From NCBI GenBank assembly GCA_003599475.1, contig QZKK01000139.1, forward strand, positions 1 to 24,883: a DNA stretch of 24,883 nucleotides. The letters are read 5' to 3'. The stretch's first letter is position 1, and each line of letters starts with the position of its first letter. The notes under the pieces are model-generated. The model was not told where the DNA came from and ran no database searches. It was given only the letters and a program-made list of their open reading frames with translations. The DNA comes from Desulfobacteraceae bacterium (GTDB lineage: Bacteria; Desulfobacterota; Desulfobacteria; Desulfobacterales; SURF-15). Shown piece after piece: positions 1-7,817 of the stretch. Position numbers and translations under genes: made by a program.

Positions 1-91
1 TGACCAGATCGAATGCTTTGCGATGATCCCTCAAGGGGAGACTGCCGATGAGAACCGCGCGCCCCCGGGGCTGAAAAGGTTGCACCCCCAT
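1..91 (-). CDS. N-terminal fragment of a probable MetE/UROD-superfamily protein
   Basis: Partial gene running off the left edge; only the first 30 codons are present. The ATG at 91 follows a strong Shine-Dalgarno (AAAGGAGG, 95-102 read leftward). A GTG two codons later is an alternative start with better spacing. The visible peptide includes LIGSLPLRDH followed by KAFDLV. A G-S-L-P near the N-terminus followed by an acidic or basic helix is what I recall from the cobalamin-independent methionine synthase / uroporphyrinogen decarboxylase superfamily, which acts on methyl-corrinoid or methyl-folate chemistry. That assignment is inference from about 15 residues. The gene is divergent from the 281-892 unit. 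Confidence 0.55.
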   Translation of the reverse strand, partial: MGVQPFQPRGRAVLIGSLPLRDHRKAFDLV

Positions 92-158
92 ACGCCTCCT
101 TTAGGAAAACAATGCGAATTCTCAGGATTCTTACCATGCCCCGTGGACGGAATCAACA

Positions 159-187
159 TTGACACTTCAACCCTCCGATGGTATAGT
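159..187 (+). promoter_or_regulatory. Sigma70-type promoter for the zinc-ribbon/tatA unit
   Basis: A perfect -35 TTGACA (159-164) and a -10 TATAGT (182-187) are separated by exactly 17 bp. It lies in the divergent spacer between the partial leftward gene and the rightward gene at 281, giving a predicted leader of about 85 nt. Confidence 0.7.
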
Positions 188-280
188 CTATCGTCATTGA
201 TTCAGACGGGCCGAGCCCTTTGAGTTCGAAGGGAGCCCCCAAAGCGCCGATCCTTATAAGATTCATTGCGAGGGCATCTC

Positions 281-694
281 GTGGCCGAGATCATTTCACT
301 CAACGGCAAACTCCAGATCGCCAAGGAGAAAAAAAACGAGCAGGTCCGTCAACGAAAGCTTCAGGCGATTCGAAGAGTATTTCAGTGCACGCACTGCTCG
401 ATCAAATGCGAGAAATGCGGCACTTCGATCGACTCGGATCGGAGCGGAGTGGAAAAAGATGCCGAAGGCATCAGAATCCCCTACCGCTTTTGCACAAGCT
501 GTGCCGAAGAATACACGGCATATGTCGATCGGCTGAAGGGTCAGGAAGATCCGGACTGCTACTGGCACAACGAGGAGTGGCTGGACATCTGGCAAAAGTG
601 GATCGACTACCAGGGATCCATCGATCGATATACGAAATCAAAGGCCTTTTTGAGGCTTTTAAAAGAAATGCGACAAACACCCCCCGATGAATAG
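281..694 (+). CDS. Hypothetical protein with a four-cysteine zinc-ribbon-like core
   Basis: A 137-aa protein from the GTG at 281, preferred over an in-frame TTG at 266 because GCGAGG lies about 8 nt upstream of it. After a Lys/Arg-rich helix of about 30 residues come CTHC, CEKCG and, about 30 residues later, CTSC. Two CxxC pairs plus extra cysteines suggest a zinc ribbon or other metal site. The C-terminal half is rich in Trp and Tyr (CYWHNEEW, WQKWIDYQG) and predicted helical, with no signal peptide or membrane segment. It is probably soluble. It ends 9 nt before tatA and shares its promoter, so the two are likely co-transcribed. I do not recognise the family. Nucleic-acid or protein binding is possible, but nothing in the sequence decides it. 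Confidence 0.75.
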   Translation: MAEIISLNGKLQIAKEKKNEQVRQRKLQAIRRVFQCTHCSIKCEKCGTSIDSDRSGVEKDAEGIRIPYRFCTSCAEEYTAYVDRLKGQEDPDCYWHNEEWLDIWQKWIDYQGSIDRYTKSKAFLRLLKEMRQTPPDE

Positions 695-703
695 GAGGAA
701 ACC

Positions 704-892
704 ATGTTTGGAATAGGAATGCCGGAGCTGATCATCATCCTGGTGATCATCCTGATTATATTTGGCGCCGGAAAATTGCCGGAAATCGGTTCAGGAATGG
801 GCAAGGCGATAAAAAACTTCAAGGGCGCTACCGCAGAAGTCGAAAAGAAGGAAAAACAACCCGAAAAGATCGAGGAGAAGCACGAATCCTGA
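704..892 (+). CDS. tatA: Sec-independent translocase subunit TatA/E
   Basis: A 62-aa TatA/TatE-family protein, the pore-forming component of the twin-arginine pathway that exports folded proteins across the inner membrane. After MFGIGMPE there is one hydrophobic segment (about residues 9-21), the conserved [10 protein letters not shown] hinge and an amphipathic helix ([11 protein letters not shown]). A short Lys/Glu-rich tail follows. Length is within the small TatA range. An AGGAGG Shine-Dalgarno lies 6 nt before the ATG. No tatB or tatC is visible, so they must be elsewhere. A small TatA linked to an uncharacterised Cys-rich protein is unusual. TatA and TatE cannot be told apart from sequence. 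Confidence 0.93.
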   Translation: MFGIGMPELIIILVIILIIFGAGKLPEIGSGMGKAIKNFKGATAEVEKKEKQPEKIEEKHES

Positions 893-1108
893 ATCCCTGC
901 CGGAGTTCCGTCCGCTTTTAAAATAGTTCCGGCGGGAGAGGAGCTCGCGAAAGCAAACGACTCCCCCAATTCGATCGGATACCCCTCCGCACTTCAGAAC
1001 AGCGATCATCAATCCATAATCGTGGCCATAACCGCGGCCGCGACCGTGGTCTTCACCGGGTGCAGCGTGCAGGCATAGAACCCGCCGGGATCTGCGCTTT
1101 TTCCCTTC
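893..1108. other. Convergent spacer between tatA and ssb
   Basis: 216 bp between two converging genes. It contains an imperfect inverted repeat just after tatA (CCTGCCGGA near 895, pairing with TCCGGCGGG near 925, one G-U) without a U-tract, and a GC-rich near-palindrome around 1030-1045. I see no convincing gene. Confidence 0.4.
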
Positions 1109-1546
1109 TCAGAAGGGAATATCGTCGTCTTCCGGGGGCTCAGAATAGCCTGGGGCAGGCGATGGTGTGGTTTCCGGATGGTTACCGTAAGCGGGGCGGG
1201 ACTGACCGGAACCTTCCCGGGAACCGAGAAAGCGAACATCGGTTGCGACGATTTCAGTGCTGTAGCGGGTGACGCCGTCCTTTTCCCAAGATCGCGTCTG
1301 GAGGCGGCCTTCCACGTAAACCTGCTTCCCCTTGGCAAGATACTCTCCGCATCGCTCACCGAGCTTTCCGAAGGCCACGATGCGGTGCCACTCGGTGGTT
1401 TCTTTCTTTTCACCGGTCGCCTTGTCGTTCCAGGCAAAGCTGGTCGCAATGCTGAAATTGGCAACGGCGGTTCCATCCGCAGTGTAGCGGACTTCCGGGT
1501 CCCTGCCAAGGTTACCGATCAGGATTACTTTGTTGACTGATGCCAT
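1109..1546 (-). CDS. ssb: Single-stranded DNA-binding protein
   Basis: A 145-aa SSB that coats single-stranded DNA during replication, repair and recombination. The OB-fold spans about residues 1-110: it opens [21 protein letters not shown] and includes the [12 protein letters not shown] and [12 protein letters not shown] strands. A short Gly/Ser/Pro linker follows, then the acidic tip DDDIPF, the docking site for partner enzymes. Length is slightly below that of E. coli SSB because the linker is short. GGAGG lies 5 nt before the ATG, with its own promoter just upstream. The gene stands alone between a convergent tatA and a co-directional DUF362 gene. Confidence 0.97.
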   Translation of the reverse strand: MASVNKVILIGNLGRDPEVRYTADGTAVANFSIATSFAWNDKATGEKKETTEWHRIVAFGKLGERCGEYLAKGKQVYVEGRLQTRSWEKDGVTRYSTEIVATDVRFLGSREGSGQSRPAYGNHPETTPSPAPGYSEPPEDDDIPF

Positions 1547-1584
1547 GATTCCTCCAAGATTCAGATGCTGTTTGATTTTAGAAG

Positions 1585-1613
1585 TAAATACCCAAAGGCT
1601 GAACAGATGTCAA
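1585..1613 (-). promoter_or_regulatory. ssb: Sigma70-type promoter for ssb
   Basis: Read leftward: -35 TTGACA (1613-1608), a 17-bp spacer and -10 TATTTA (1590-1585). It sits in the 96-bp gap after the DUF362 stop codon, so ssb is probably transcribed independently. Confidence 0.65.
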
Positions 1614-1642
1614 TTCGAGAATTGCCCGGCGGCGGCCTCGAT

Positions 1643-2755
1643 TTACCTGTTGAATACGGGCAGTTTCCGGATCAGCCGTCCGGGTACCGTCTCTTTTGCA
1701 TGAAGCGCTCCGTGCGGACAGACTTCGATGCAGCAGTAGCAGCGGATGCATTTTCCGTAATCGAACGAGGGCGCTTCCGTTTTCGGGGCGATGGCCTTCG
1801 CCGGACAGTACTTCCAACATTCACCGCACCGCCTGCAGATGTCCCTATCGAGTGCCGGACGCTGCAGCAGATGTTTGCGGATGAAACCATGGAACCGTTT
1901 CGGCCCGAAGGTCAGGGGTGCCAGCACGGGCAGGCGGAGGCCTCGGACCGCCGGAATATCTCCATCGATCCTGACCGGGTCATCGATCAGCCCCAGGGAC
2001 TTTGCGGCAAGGTGCGTGGGAAGCAGGTTCGGATCGATCCCGAGGGTCTTGCAGATTGCCGCATCGACGGCGGGGGCATGAATGCCCGCATAAATCGCAC
2101 CGATTTTCCGCGGGGTCCCTCTCTTTCCCGGACCCTGCCCTTCGAGGGCCAGAATTCCGTCAACGATGGTCAAAGCAGGGCGGACCGCCCGATGAATTTG
2201 GGTCAAAAGCTTCGCAAACAGGAATCGATCGACCCCGGAACGGAAGTGCCATTCCGGTTTTCGATAACCGACGATGCAGCCGAATGTATTTTTCACCCCC
2301 AGCGTGAGCAGCATCTGGGAGTGGGTTTTCAATTTGGCGATATTGATCACCCGGTCCGCTTCGATTGCATCCCGGGCAATATCGACAGCCCCGAAAGGAT
2401 CTCCGATATTAACCCGAACGGATTCCGCAAAAGGAGCCATCTTGACGGGCAGGTCGCCCAAAATTTCCGTATACCGGCTCTCTTTGAGCACTCTTTCGAA
2501 AGAGCCGACGGCAGGGCTGTCCTGAATCGTCACCGAGGCTCCCCGAGCGATGAAATATTCGGCGACCGCTTTAACCACCAGCGGGTGGGTGACGATACCC
2601 CTATCCGGTTTTGCAGGAATGAGCAGATTCGGTTTGATCAAAACCCTTGAACCCGGTTCGACAGGCGGATCCGTCAGGGAATCGATCGTTTCGAAGAGAA
2701 CCGAACGAAGCATCGAGAGCTCGTAGTCGGCCTTCCGGACGATCACGCGCTGCAT
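1643..2755 (-). CDS. DUF362 protein with a C-terminal 2x[4Fe-4S] ferredoxin domain
   Basis: A 370-aa protein with an N-terminal DUF362 domain (about residues 1-290; features such as VLIKPNLL, IVTHP, INIAKLKTH and GVKN). The C-terminal bacterial ferredoxin module has CxxCGxCxxxCP (about 307-318) and CIRCYCCIEVCP (about 336-347), which can ligate two [4Fe-4S] clusters. The molecular role of DUF362 is not established; proteins of this kind are common in anaerobes and presumed redox-active. The ATG at 2755 is chosen because TGGAGGTG lies upstream, whereas an in-frame ATG at 2797 has no ribosome site. It is divergent from the transporter at 2880. No electron-transfer partner is encoded beside it. 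There is no signal peptide, so it is likely cytoplasmic. Confidence 0.88.
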   Translation of the reverse strand: MQRVIVRKADYELSMLRSVLFETIDSLTDPPVEPGSRVLIKPNLLIPAKPDRGIVTHPLVVKAVAEYFIARGASVTIQDSPAVGSFERVLKESRYTEILGDLPVKMAPFAESVRVNIGDPFGAVDIARDAIEADRVINIAKLKTHSQMLLTLGVKNTFGCIVGYRKPEWHFRSGVDRFLFAKLLTQIHRAVRPALTIVDGILALEGQGPGKRGTPRKIGAIYAGIHAPAVDAAICKTLGIDPNLLPTHLAAKSLGLIDDPVRIDGDIPAVRGLRLPVLAPLTFGPKRFHGFIRKHLLQRPALDRDICRRCGECWKYCPAKAIAPKTEAPSFDYGKCIRCYCCIEVCPHGALHAKETVPGRLIRKLPVFNR

Positions 2756-2799
2756 GGGCAGTAGAGGCACCTCCAATATATCATCTCCGTTCCACACAA

Positions 2800-2828
2800 T
2801 TGATCTATCAGTCGATTTTTTGTATAGA
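2800..2828 (+). promoter_or_regulatory. Promoter for the DMT transporter/methyltransferase pair
   Basis: -35 TTGATC (2800-2805), a 17-bp spacer and -10 TATAGA (2823-2828) lie about 50 bp before the TTG start of the transporter. Confidence 0.6.
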
Positions 2829-2879
2829 TATCACACTTGCCGTTGAAAGTTTAGAGAAACTACCGGGAGGAGGATCCGA

Positions 2880-3773
2880 TTGTCGCCGCGCAGCGGGTAT
2901 CTATACGTGATTACGGCAGCCGTCCTGTGGGCGGTTTCAGGGGCATCCAGCAAGTTTCTCTTTCTTTCGGGAGTCTCTCCCATGCAACTGGTTCAACTTC
3001 GTATCAGCATTGCAGCCGGTGCTCTGTTGATCGGCTTGTCGATCTGGAATCCGAAGCTGTTGAAAATCGACCCGATCGATCTCCCATATTTTGCAATCCT
3101 CGGTGCCGCTGCGATGGCCGCCGTCCAGTTCGCCTATCTCTTTGCCATCAGCAGAATCAATGTGGCGGCCGCCATCCTGCTCCAGTATCTGGCACCCAGC
3201 CTGATTGCCCTCTATTCCGTGGCCGTCGCCCGCGAGAAACTGCGGACGACCACAGTGATCGCCCTGGCCGGAGCGACCTCCGGCTGTTATCTGGTTGTCG
3301 GCGCATACAATCTGAACCTTTTCGAGATGAACGTAATGGGAATCCTGGGAGGACTGGGCGCCGCGGTATCGTTTGCATGGTATTCGATCCAGGGCGAGTA
3401 TGGGATGCGAAGATACCATCCGTGGACCGTTCTTTTTTACGCGGTATTCTTCGCTGCGATCGTCTGGAATCTGCTGCAGGCTCCTTTCGGGGCATTCACC
3501 AAAACCTATTCTCCCGTTCAATGGGGTCTCATTCTATATATCGCCCTGCTGGGCACCATATTGCCCTTCGGGCTTTATTTCGAGGCCATCCGGCGGATCC
3601 GGGCCACCCATGCGAGCATTGCCGCAACGCTTGAGCCGATTACCGCCGGCCTGGTTTCTTTCATTTTCCTGGGCGAATCCATGGAACCCCTTCAACTTCT
3701 GGGAGCAATTCTGGTGATCGCCTCGGTCGTTCTGATTCAATCGGGATCGCATCCGAATGCAGGACACCCCTGA
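2880..3773 (+). CDS. EamA/DMT-superfamily transporter
   Basis: A 297-aa inner-membrane protein with about ten hydrophobic segments in two homologous halves, each an EamA domain (about 1-140 and 150-290). The N-terminal AAVLWAVSGASSKF and the second-half EPITAGLVSFIFLGE, with its Pro-Ile and Glu, are typical. The family exports metabolites such as amino acids; the substrate cannot be read from sequence. The start is the TTG at 2880, with GGGAGGAGG 6 nt upstream; no better ATG exists before the first helix. Its TGA overlaps the ATG of the downstream methyltransferase by one base, so the two are translationally coupled although functionally unrelated. Confidence 0.88.
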   Translation: MSPRSGYLYVITAAVLWAVSGASSKFLFLSGVSPMQLVQLRISIAAGALLIGLSIWNPKLLKIDPIDLPYFAILGAAAMAAVQFAYLFAISRINVAAAILLQYLAPSLIALYSVAVAREKLRTTTVIALAGATSGCYLVVGAYNLNLFEMNVMGILGGLGAAVSFAWYSIQGEYGMRRYHPWTVLFYAVFFAAIVWNLLQAPFGAFTKTYSPVQWGLILYIALLGTILPFGLYFEAIRRIRATHASIAATLEPITAGLVSFIFLGESMEPLQLLGAILVIASVVLIQSGSHPNAGHP

Positions 3774-4963
3774 TGACGACTTCGACCGATACCGCTTTCT
3801 TCAAGCGGGTCAAACGCCTCGTGATCGGCCCTCCCCACGCCTTTTTCGTTCCGGTTCCTCCCGGGCTGGAAAATCTCTGTTTCGATGAGCTTGCCCGTCT
3901 GCTCGATCCGAGCGTAAAATTGGAAGCCGTTTCCGGAGGCGTGGAATTTACCGGCCGGCTGGCTGACCTCTATGCCGGAAGCCTTCACCTGCGGTATGCA
4001 AACCGGATCCTTCTGAGGCTGAAAAGCTTTCAAGCGACAAACTTTCGTCGTCTCGAACGAAACTTTTCGCGCATCCCGTGGGAATTGTATCTTTTCGCGG
4101 ACTCTCCGTTAAGCGTCCGGACGACCGCGCGGCACAGCCGCCTCTTCCATTCGGATGCCGTCTCCGGATACGCACAGAGGGCGATCGGAGAGCGGCTCGC
4201 ATCCGCAGGGGTTTCCAGCGGAGAGCCGGATGCCGCTTCTTTCAAACAAACTCTGTTCGTGAGGGTCGAAGACGATCGGGTGGCGCTTTCGCTCGACGGC
4301 AGCGGAGCCCACCTTCACAAACGGGGGATCAAAGACTATCCGGCCGCAGCCCCGATCCGGGAGACCCTTGCCGCCGCCGTGCTGAAATGGGCCGGGTATC
4401 GGCCGGAGATGGCCCTGATCGATCCGATGTGCGGTTCGGGGACTTTTTCGCTGGAAGCCGCCATGGAGGTAAAGGGCTTGCCGCCCGGATATTTCCGGCA
4501 GTTTTCCTTCATGGGCTGGCCGGCCTTCCGGTCGAGGCAGTGGACCTATTTGAAAAGGGCGGCGGAAAGCGGGATCCGGCGTCTCCAGCAGCCCTCGATT
4601 TTTGCCTCCGATAAGGACCAAGCCGCAGTCGCACGGCTCGCCGGGTGTGTCGAGCGCAACGATCTCTCCGATGCGGTTTCGGTTTGCGGGAGGGATTTTT
4701 TCGACTTTTCGCCGGGGGATTTCACGGATCGAACCGGGCTGGTCATCCTCAATCCGCCTTATGGACGGAGGATCGGCAGTCGCAGTGAGAGCGGGGGCCT
4801 GGTGACCGATATCTTTGAGAAGCTGAAAAAATCCTATCGCGGATGGTCTTTTGCGCTGATGGCGCCCGAAGAGGCATTAAAAGAAAGCCCTCCGGATAGC
4901 CGCCGGTTCCGCCTGCAGCACGGGGGGATCCGATTGCATCTGCTTACGGGAAGGATCCGGTAA
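3773..4963 (+). CDS. THUMP-domain class I SAM-dependent RNA methyltransferase (RlmL N-terminal-type)
   Basis: A 396-aa protein with an N-terminal ferredoxin-like/THUMP region (about 20-165) followed by a Rossmann methyltransferase domain. SAM-binding motif I is DPMCGSGTF (about 217-225) and catalytic motif IV is NPPYGR (about 327-332), the signature of N2-guanine or N6-adenine methylation. It matches the RlmL half of E. coli RlmKL, which makes m2G2445 in 23S rRNA; the fused RlmK half is absent. The target is therefore likely rRNA, but this is inferred. The ATG overlaps the stop of the transporter, and a strong terminator follows 30 bp after the stop. Confidence 0.88.
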   Translation: MTTSTDTAFFKRVKRLVIGPPHAFFVPVPPGLENLCFDELARLLDPSVKLEAVSGGVEFTGRLADLYAGSLHLRYANRILLRLKSFQATNFRRLERNFSRIPWELYLFADSPLSVRTTARHSRLFHSDAVSGYAQRAIGERLASAGVSSGEPDAASFKQTLFVRVEDDRVALSLDGSGAHLHKRGIKDYPAAAPIRETLAAAVLKWAGYRPEMALIDPMCGSGTFSLEAAMEVKGLPPGYFRQFSFMGWPAFRSRQWTYLKRAAESGIRRLQQPSIFASDKDQAAVARLAGCVERNDLSDAVSVCGRDFFDFSPGDFTDRTGLVILNPPYGRRIGSRSESGGLVTDIFEKLKKSYRGWSFALMAPEEALKESPPDSRRFRLQHGGIRLHLLTGRIR

Positions 4964-4965
4964 CC

Positions 4966-4993
4966 ATTTTAGATTTTAGATTTTAGATTTGAG
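4966..4993. repeat. Heptad array ATTTTAG, single arm
   Basis: Three exact ATTTTAG copies (4966-4972, 4973-4979, 4980-4986) and a fourth variant ATTTGAG (4987-4993), immediately after the methyltransferase stop and running into the terminator stem. No inverted partner arm is visible nearby. Confidence 0.8.
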
Positions 4994-5019
4994 CCGGGCC
5001 TTTCCAGGCCCGGCTTTTT
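4993..5019 (+). terminator. Intrinsic terminator after the THUMP methyltransferase
   Basis: A perfect 9-bp stem GCCGGGCCT / AGGCCCGGC with a 4-nt loop is followed by five T. It separates the rightward transcript from the converging dehydrogenase, whose stop is 3 bp further on. On the opposite strand the T-run is weak. Confidence 0.9.
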
Positions 5020-5021
5020 AC

Positions 5022-6623
5022 TCAATCGGCTTTGGGCATGGAGGTGATGGTCCCGTCCCAGGTGTCCACCTTGGACTTCTCCTCCCGCCCCTCGGGGAAC
5101 CAGGTATTGGTGACGCATTTTGTTTCGGTGTAAAAGGCGAATCCATCTCGGCCCATCACGTGCAGGTCGCCGAAAAAGGACTGCTTGTGACCGGTAAACC
5201 CGAAGATCCCCAAAGGAACGGGGATTCCCACATTGATGCCGACCATGCCGGCATCGGTCCGCTTTGAAAATTCCCTTGCGTAGTAGCCGTTTTGGGTATA
5301 GATCACCGATCCGTTTCCGAAACGGCTGGCGTTCATCAGGCGAACGCCCTGCTCGAATCCGCCGACGCGCTTGATGATGAGGACCGGTCCGAAGATCTCT
5401 TCCCGCCCTACGGTCATCTCTTCGGTGACATGGTCAAAGATGGTGGGTCCGATGAAAAAGCCCTTCTCGCAGCCTTTCGGAACTTCGGGGTTGCGGCCGT
5501 CTACGATGAGCTCGGCCTTCTCCTCGACTCCGGTCTGAATCCAGTTGAGCACGAAATCCATGTGGCCTCGATTGACCACAGGACCCATGCCGGTCGCCTT
5601 GTCGTAGGCAGGCCCCAATTTCAGCTCGGCCGCAAATTCTTTCAGATAGCCGATCAGCTCATCAGCAACGGCGTTTTCCACCACGATGGTTGGAAGCGCC
5701 ATGCAGCGTTCGCCGGCACATCCGCAGAAGGCGTTGATGATTCCCCGAGCGGTCCGTTCGACCTTGCAGTCGCGAAGAACCAGGGCATGGTTTTTGGCTT
5801 CGCACAGCGCCTGGACCCGTTTGCCGTTTGCAGCGGCCGTCTCGTAGATGTGCTTGCCGATTTTGGTGGAACCGACAAAGGTGATCCCGTTGACTTCCGG
5901 GTGGCGCAACAGGAGTTCGGCTTCGTTGCGGCCCGCGGTGATCACGTTGATTACACCGTCCGGAATGCCGGCTTCCTGCCACAGTTCCATCAGGCGGAAG
6001 GAGGATTGCGGGACGAAGCTTGCTGCCTTCAGAATCATGCAGTTGCCTGTGGCAATGCAGATGGGGGTCATCCATCCGTGGGGGATCATGGCCGGAAAGT
6101 TCCAGGGCGCAATTCCGGCGAAAACCCCGACAGGGTGACGATATAAAACCGTATCATAGCCGGTGGAGACGTTCATCAAAGACTCCCCCTTCATGAGGTG
6201 GGGGGCGCCGCAGGCAAATTCCACGACTTCGCTGACCTTCAGGATATCGCCCATGGCTTCTTCCCATTTCTTTCCCTGCTCCTTTGCCAGGAGGTGGGTC
6301 AACTCTTCGAGGTTTTTATCTAAAAGATGTTTCATGCGATAGAGCACCTGCACCCGCTTGCTCACAGGCGTGTCGGCCCAACCCGGGAAAGCCGATCGGG
6401 CCGAATGGATCGCGGCTTCCATCTCATCGCTTGTGCACTGGGGAGCATAGGCGATCACGGCACCGGTGGATGGGTTGTAACAGGGCATGTATTTTTCTGT
6501 CCTTGACTTCAACCACTGCCCGTTTACGCAGTACTTCAATTTAACGGGTTTTTTACCGGATATCGGGTCGACCGGCAACTGACCATCTTCAAAAAAATAG
6601 TTTCCCTTGAGTGTGTCCAGCAT
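5022..6623 (-). CDS. mmsA: Methylmalonate-semialdehyde dehydrogenase (CoA-acylating)
   Basis: A 533-aa aldehyde dehydrogenase superfamily enzyme. The family oxidises (methyl)malonate semialdehyde to propionyl-CoA or acetyl-CoA with NAD and CoA in valine, pyrimidine or inositol breakdown. Visible: the nucleotide-site PWNFP (about 173-177), GSTKIGKHI (about 251-259), CEAKNHALV where typical ALDHs carry ELGGK, and the catalytic Cys in GERCMAL (about residue 307). The AKNH and RCMAL pair is characteristic of the MMSDH subfamily. The ATG at 6623 has AAAGGAA upstream; an ATG at 6680 lacks one. The first roughly 30 residues extend beyond a usual MMSDH. No valine or inositol genes are adjacent, so the physiological substrate is open. 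Confidence 0.88.
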   Translation of the reverse strand: MLDTLKGNYFFEDGQLPVDPISGKKPVKLKYCVNGQWLKSRTEKYMPCYNPSTGAVIAYAPQCTSDEMEAAIHSARSAFPGWADTPVSKRVQVLYRMKHLLDKNLEELTHLLAKEQGKKWEEAMGDILKVSEVVEFACGAPHLMKGESLMNVSTGYDTVLYRHPVGVFAGIAPWNFPAMIPHGWMTPICIATGNCMILKAASFVPQSSFRLMELWQEAGIPDGVINVITAGRNEAELLLRHPEVNGITFVGSTKIGKHIYETAAANGKRVQALCEAKNHALVLRDCKVERTARGIINAFCGCAGERCMALPTIVVENAVADELIGYLKEFAAELKLGPAYDKATGMGPVVNRGHMDFVLNWIQTGVEEKAELIVDGRNPEVPKGCEKGFFIGPTIFDHVTEEMTVGREEIFGPVLIIKRVGGFEQGVRLMNASRFGNGSVIYTQNGYYAREFSKRTDAGMVGINVGIPVPLGIFGFTGHKQSFFGDLHVMGRDGFAFYTETKCVTNTWFPEGREEKSKVDTWDGTITSMPKAD

Positions 6624-6743
6624 CTTGAACGGTTCCTTTCCTTTGGCGGTATCCTGTGATCGAATCTTCTGCCATGGCATTCGGGAGTTCAGCCGTTATG
6701 AGGTGTTCAAGCTTGAAATCCGTAGAGAAAGACCGATTCCTTC

Positions 6744-6773
6744 CTTTTACCCGATCCGGCGAGCTCCTGTCAA
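6744..6773 (-). promoter_or_regulatory. mmsA: Candidate promoter for the semialdehyde dehydrogenase
   Basis: Leftward -35 TTGACA (6773-6768), an 18-bp spacer and -10 TAAAAG (6749-6744), about 120 bp before the start at 6623. The -35 is perfect and the -10 matches 4 of 6. Confidence 0.45.
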
Positions 6774-6817
6774 CGCCAACACACAAACGATCATCGAGAA
6801 TCGCCGATCCGCAACCT

Positions 6818-7525
6818 TCAGAAGGGAGGGGCCCCGAGTGATTTCAAGAGCTCATTCTTTTCTCCGCCGGTAAGATGGCGCCAGGCCCCGGGGGAGAGTC
6901 TTCCGAGCCGGATATTGGCGATTCTCGTACGATGCAGGTCTGTGACCCGGGTTCCGACTTTTTGAACCATCCGGCGGATCTGCCGGTTTCTGCCTTCCAT
7001 GAGCACGATCCGGAACTGTCTTGGAGAGAGGCGTGTAACCCTTGCCGCCCGCGTCCTGCGGCCCATCAGGGGCAACCCTTTTTCCAATTTCAGGAGAGCA
7101 CCGTCCGGAATGGGGTCCGCAACGGTGACAAGGTATTCCTTTTCATGATCGAAAGAAGGGTGGGAGAGCCGATGATGGATTCGGCCATCGTTTGTAAGAA
7201 GCAGCAGGCCGGTGGAATCCTTGTCCAGCCGGCCCACCGGGTAAACCCGTTCGGGCACCTGGACAAGATCGACAACGATCTTCTCATCCCCCTGCCGGCA
7301 GGTGGTGACGTACCCTCTGGGTTTATTCAGCGCAATATAGACAAGCTTTTTTTGCACCGCAACGGGAGCGCCGTCTACGGTAATCCGGTCTTTTTCCGGG
7401 TCGACTTTCGTTCCGAGCTCCGTTACCGTTATTCCGTTGACCGATACCCTGCCGCTGACGATATAGGTTTCTCCTTCTCTCCGGGAGCACACACCGGCCG
7501 CGGAGAGGAATTTTTGCAGGCGCAT
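6818..7525 (-). CDS. RsuA/RluB/RluE/RluF-family pseudouridine synthase
   Basis: A 235-aa rRNA pseudouridine synthase. The N-terminal S4 RNA-binding domain (about 1-60, LQKFLSAAGVCSRR) precedes the catalytic domain with YPVGRLDKDSTGLLLLTNDG (about 95-114). The Asp of GRLD (about 101) is the catalytic nucleophile. EGRNRQIRRM near the C-terminus is the family's second signature. Whether it modifies 23S or 16S rRNA cannot be decided; the sequence is closest in style to RluB/RluF. The ATG at 7525 is chosen over the GTG at 7528 because the AGGA spacing is better. It has its own promoter, separated from argJ by a repeat-rich spacer. Confidence 0.92.
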   Translation of the reverse strand: MRLQKFLSAAGVCSRREGETYIVSGRVSVNGITVTELGTKVDPEKDRITVDGAPVAVQKKLVYIALNKPRGYVTTCRQGDEKIVVDLVQVPERVYPVGRLDKDSTGLLLLTNDGRIHHRLSHPSFDHEKEYLVTVADPIPDGALLKLEKGLPLMGRRTRAARVTRLSPRQFRIVLMEGRNRQIRRMVQKVGTRVTDLHRTRIANIRLGRLSPGAWRHLTGGEKNELLKSLGAPPF

Positions 7526-7560
7526 CACCGTGTCCTGAAAGATCTGCCCCTAAATGTGGT

Positions 7561-7589
7561 AGTATAAATTCGGGAATAACGCTTCACAA
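7561..7589 (-). promoter_or_regulatory. Promoter for the pseudouridine synthase
   Basis: Leftward -35 TTGTGA (7589-7584), a 17-bp spacer and -10 TATACT (7566-7561), about 36 bp before the ATG at 7525. Confidence 0.6.
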
Positions 7590-7613
7590 TCGATCCGCTT
7601 CCGGGGAACACGG

Positions 7614-7811
7614 AAATCCGAAATTCGAATATCGAAATTCGAAATGGTTCGACCGGCTCACCATCCTGAGCGAAGTCGAAGGACAAATTCGAAAGAACAA
7701 AATGCCACTGACCAAAACGGAAGAACCGAAGCGTCGGCCCCGGATGGTTTTGAATTTTGGACATTTGAATTTTGATATTGTTTCGGATTTCGAATTTAGA
7801 TATTCGGATTT
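7614..7811. repeat. Composite inverted heptad-repeat element with an embedded palindromic repeat
   Basis: The left arm (7614-7644) reads AAATCCG, AAATTCG, AATATCG, AAATTCG, AAA. The right arm (7781-7811) reads TTTCGGA, TTTCGAA, TTTAGAT, ATTCGGA, TTT, whose reverse complement uses the same words. Inside, 7648-7680 is a palindrome (TTCGAC/GTCGAA and GCTCA/TGAGC). I recognise this as a widespread intergenic repeat whose translation gives the tell-tale SFDFAQDGEPVEP. It fills the spacer between argJ and the pseudouridine synthase promoter and has no plausible gene. Confidence 0.8.
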
Positions 7812-7817
7812 GCCTCT

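Noticed and set aside
1565..2650. A 361-codon rightward open frame opposite the DUF362 gene
   Set aside because: It is antisense to a gene with clear family motifs, has no ribosome site, and its peptide is rich in Arg, Pro and Gly without any recognisable domain.
7525..7764. A 79-codon leftward frame through the argJ-pseudouridine synthase spacer
   Set aside because: Its peptide is the translation of the heptad arms and the palindromic repeat, a known artefact type.
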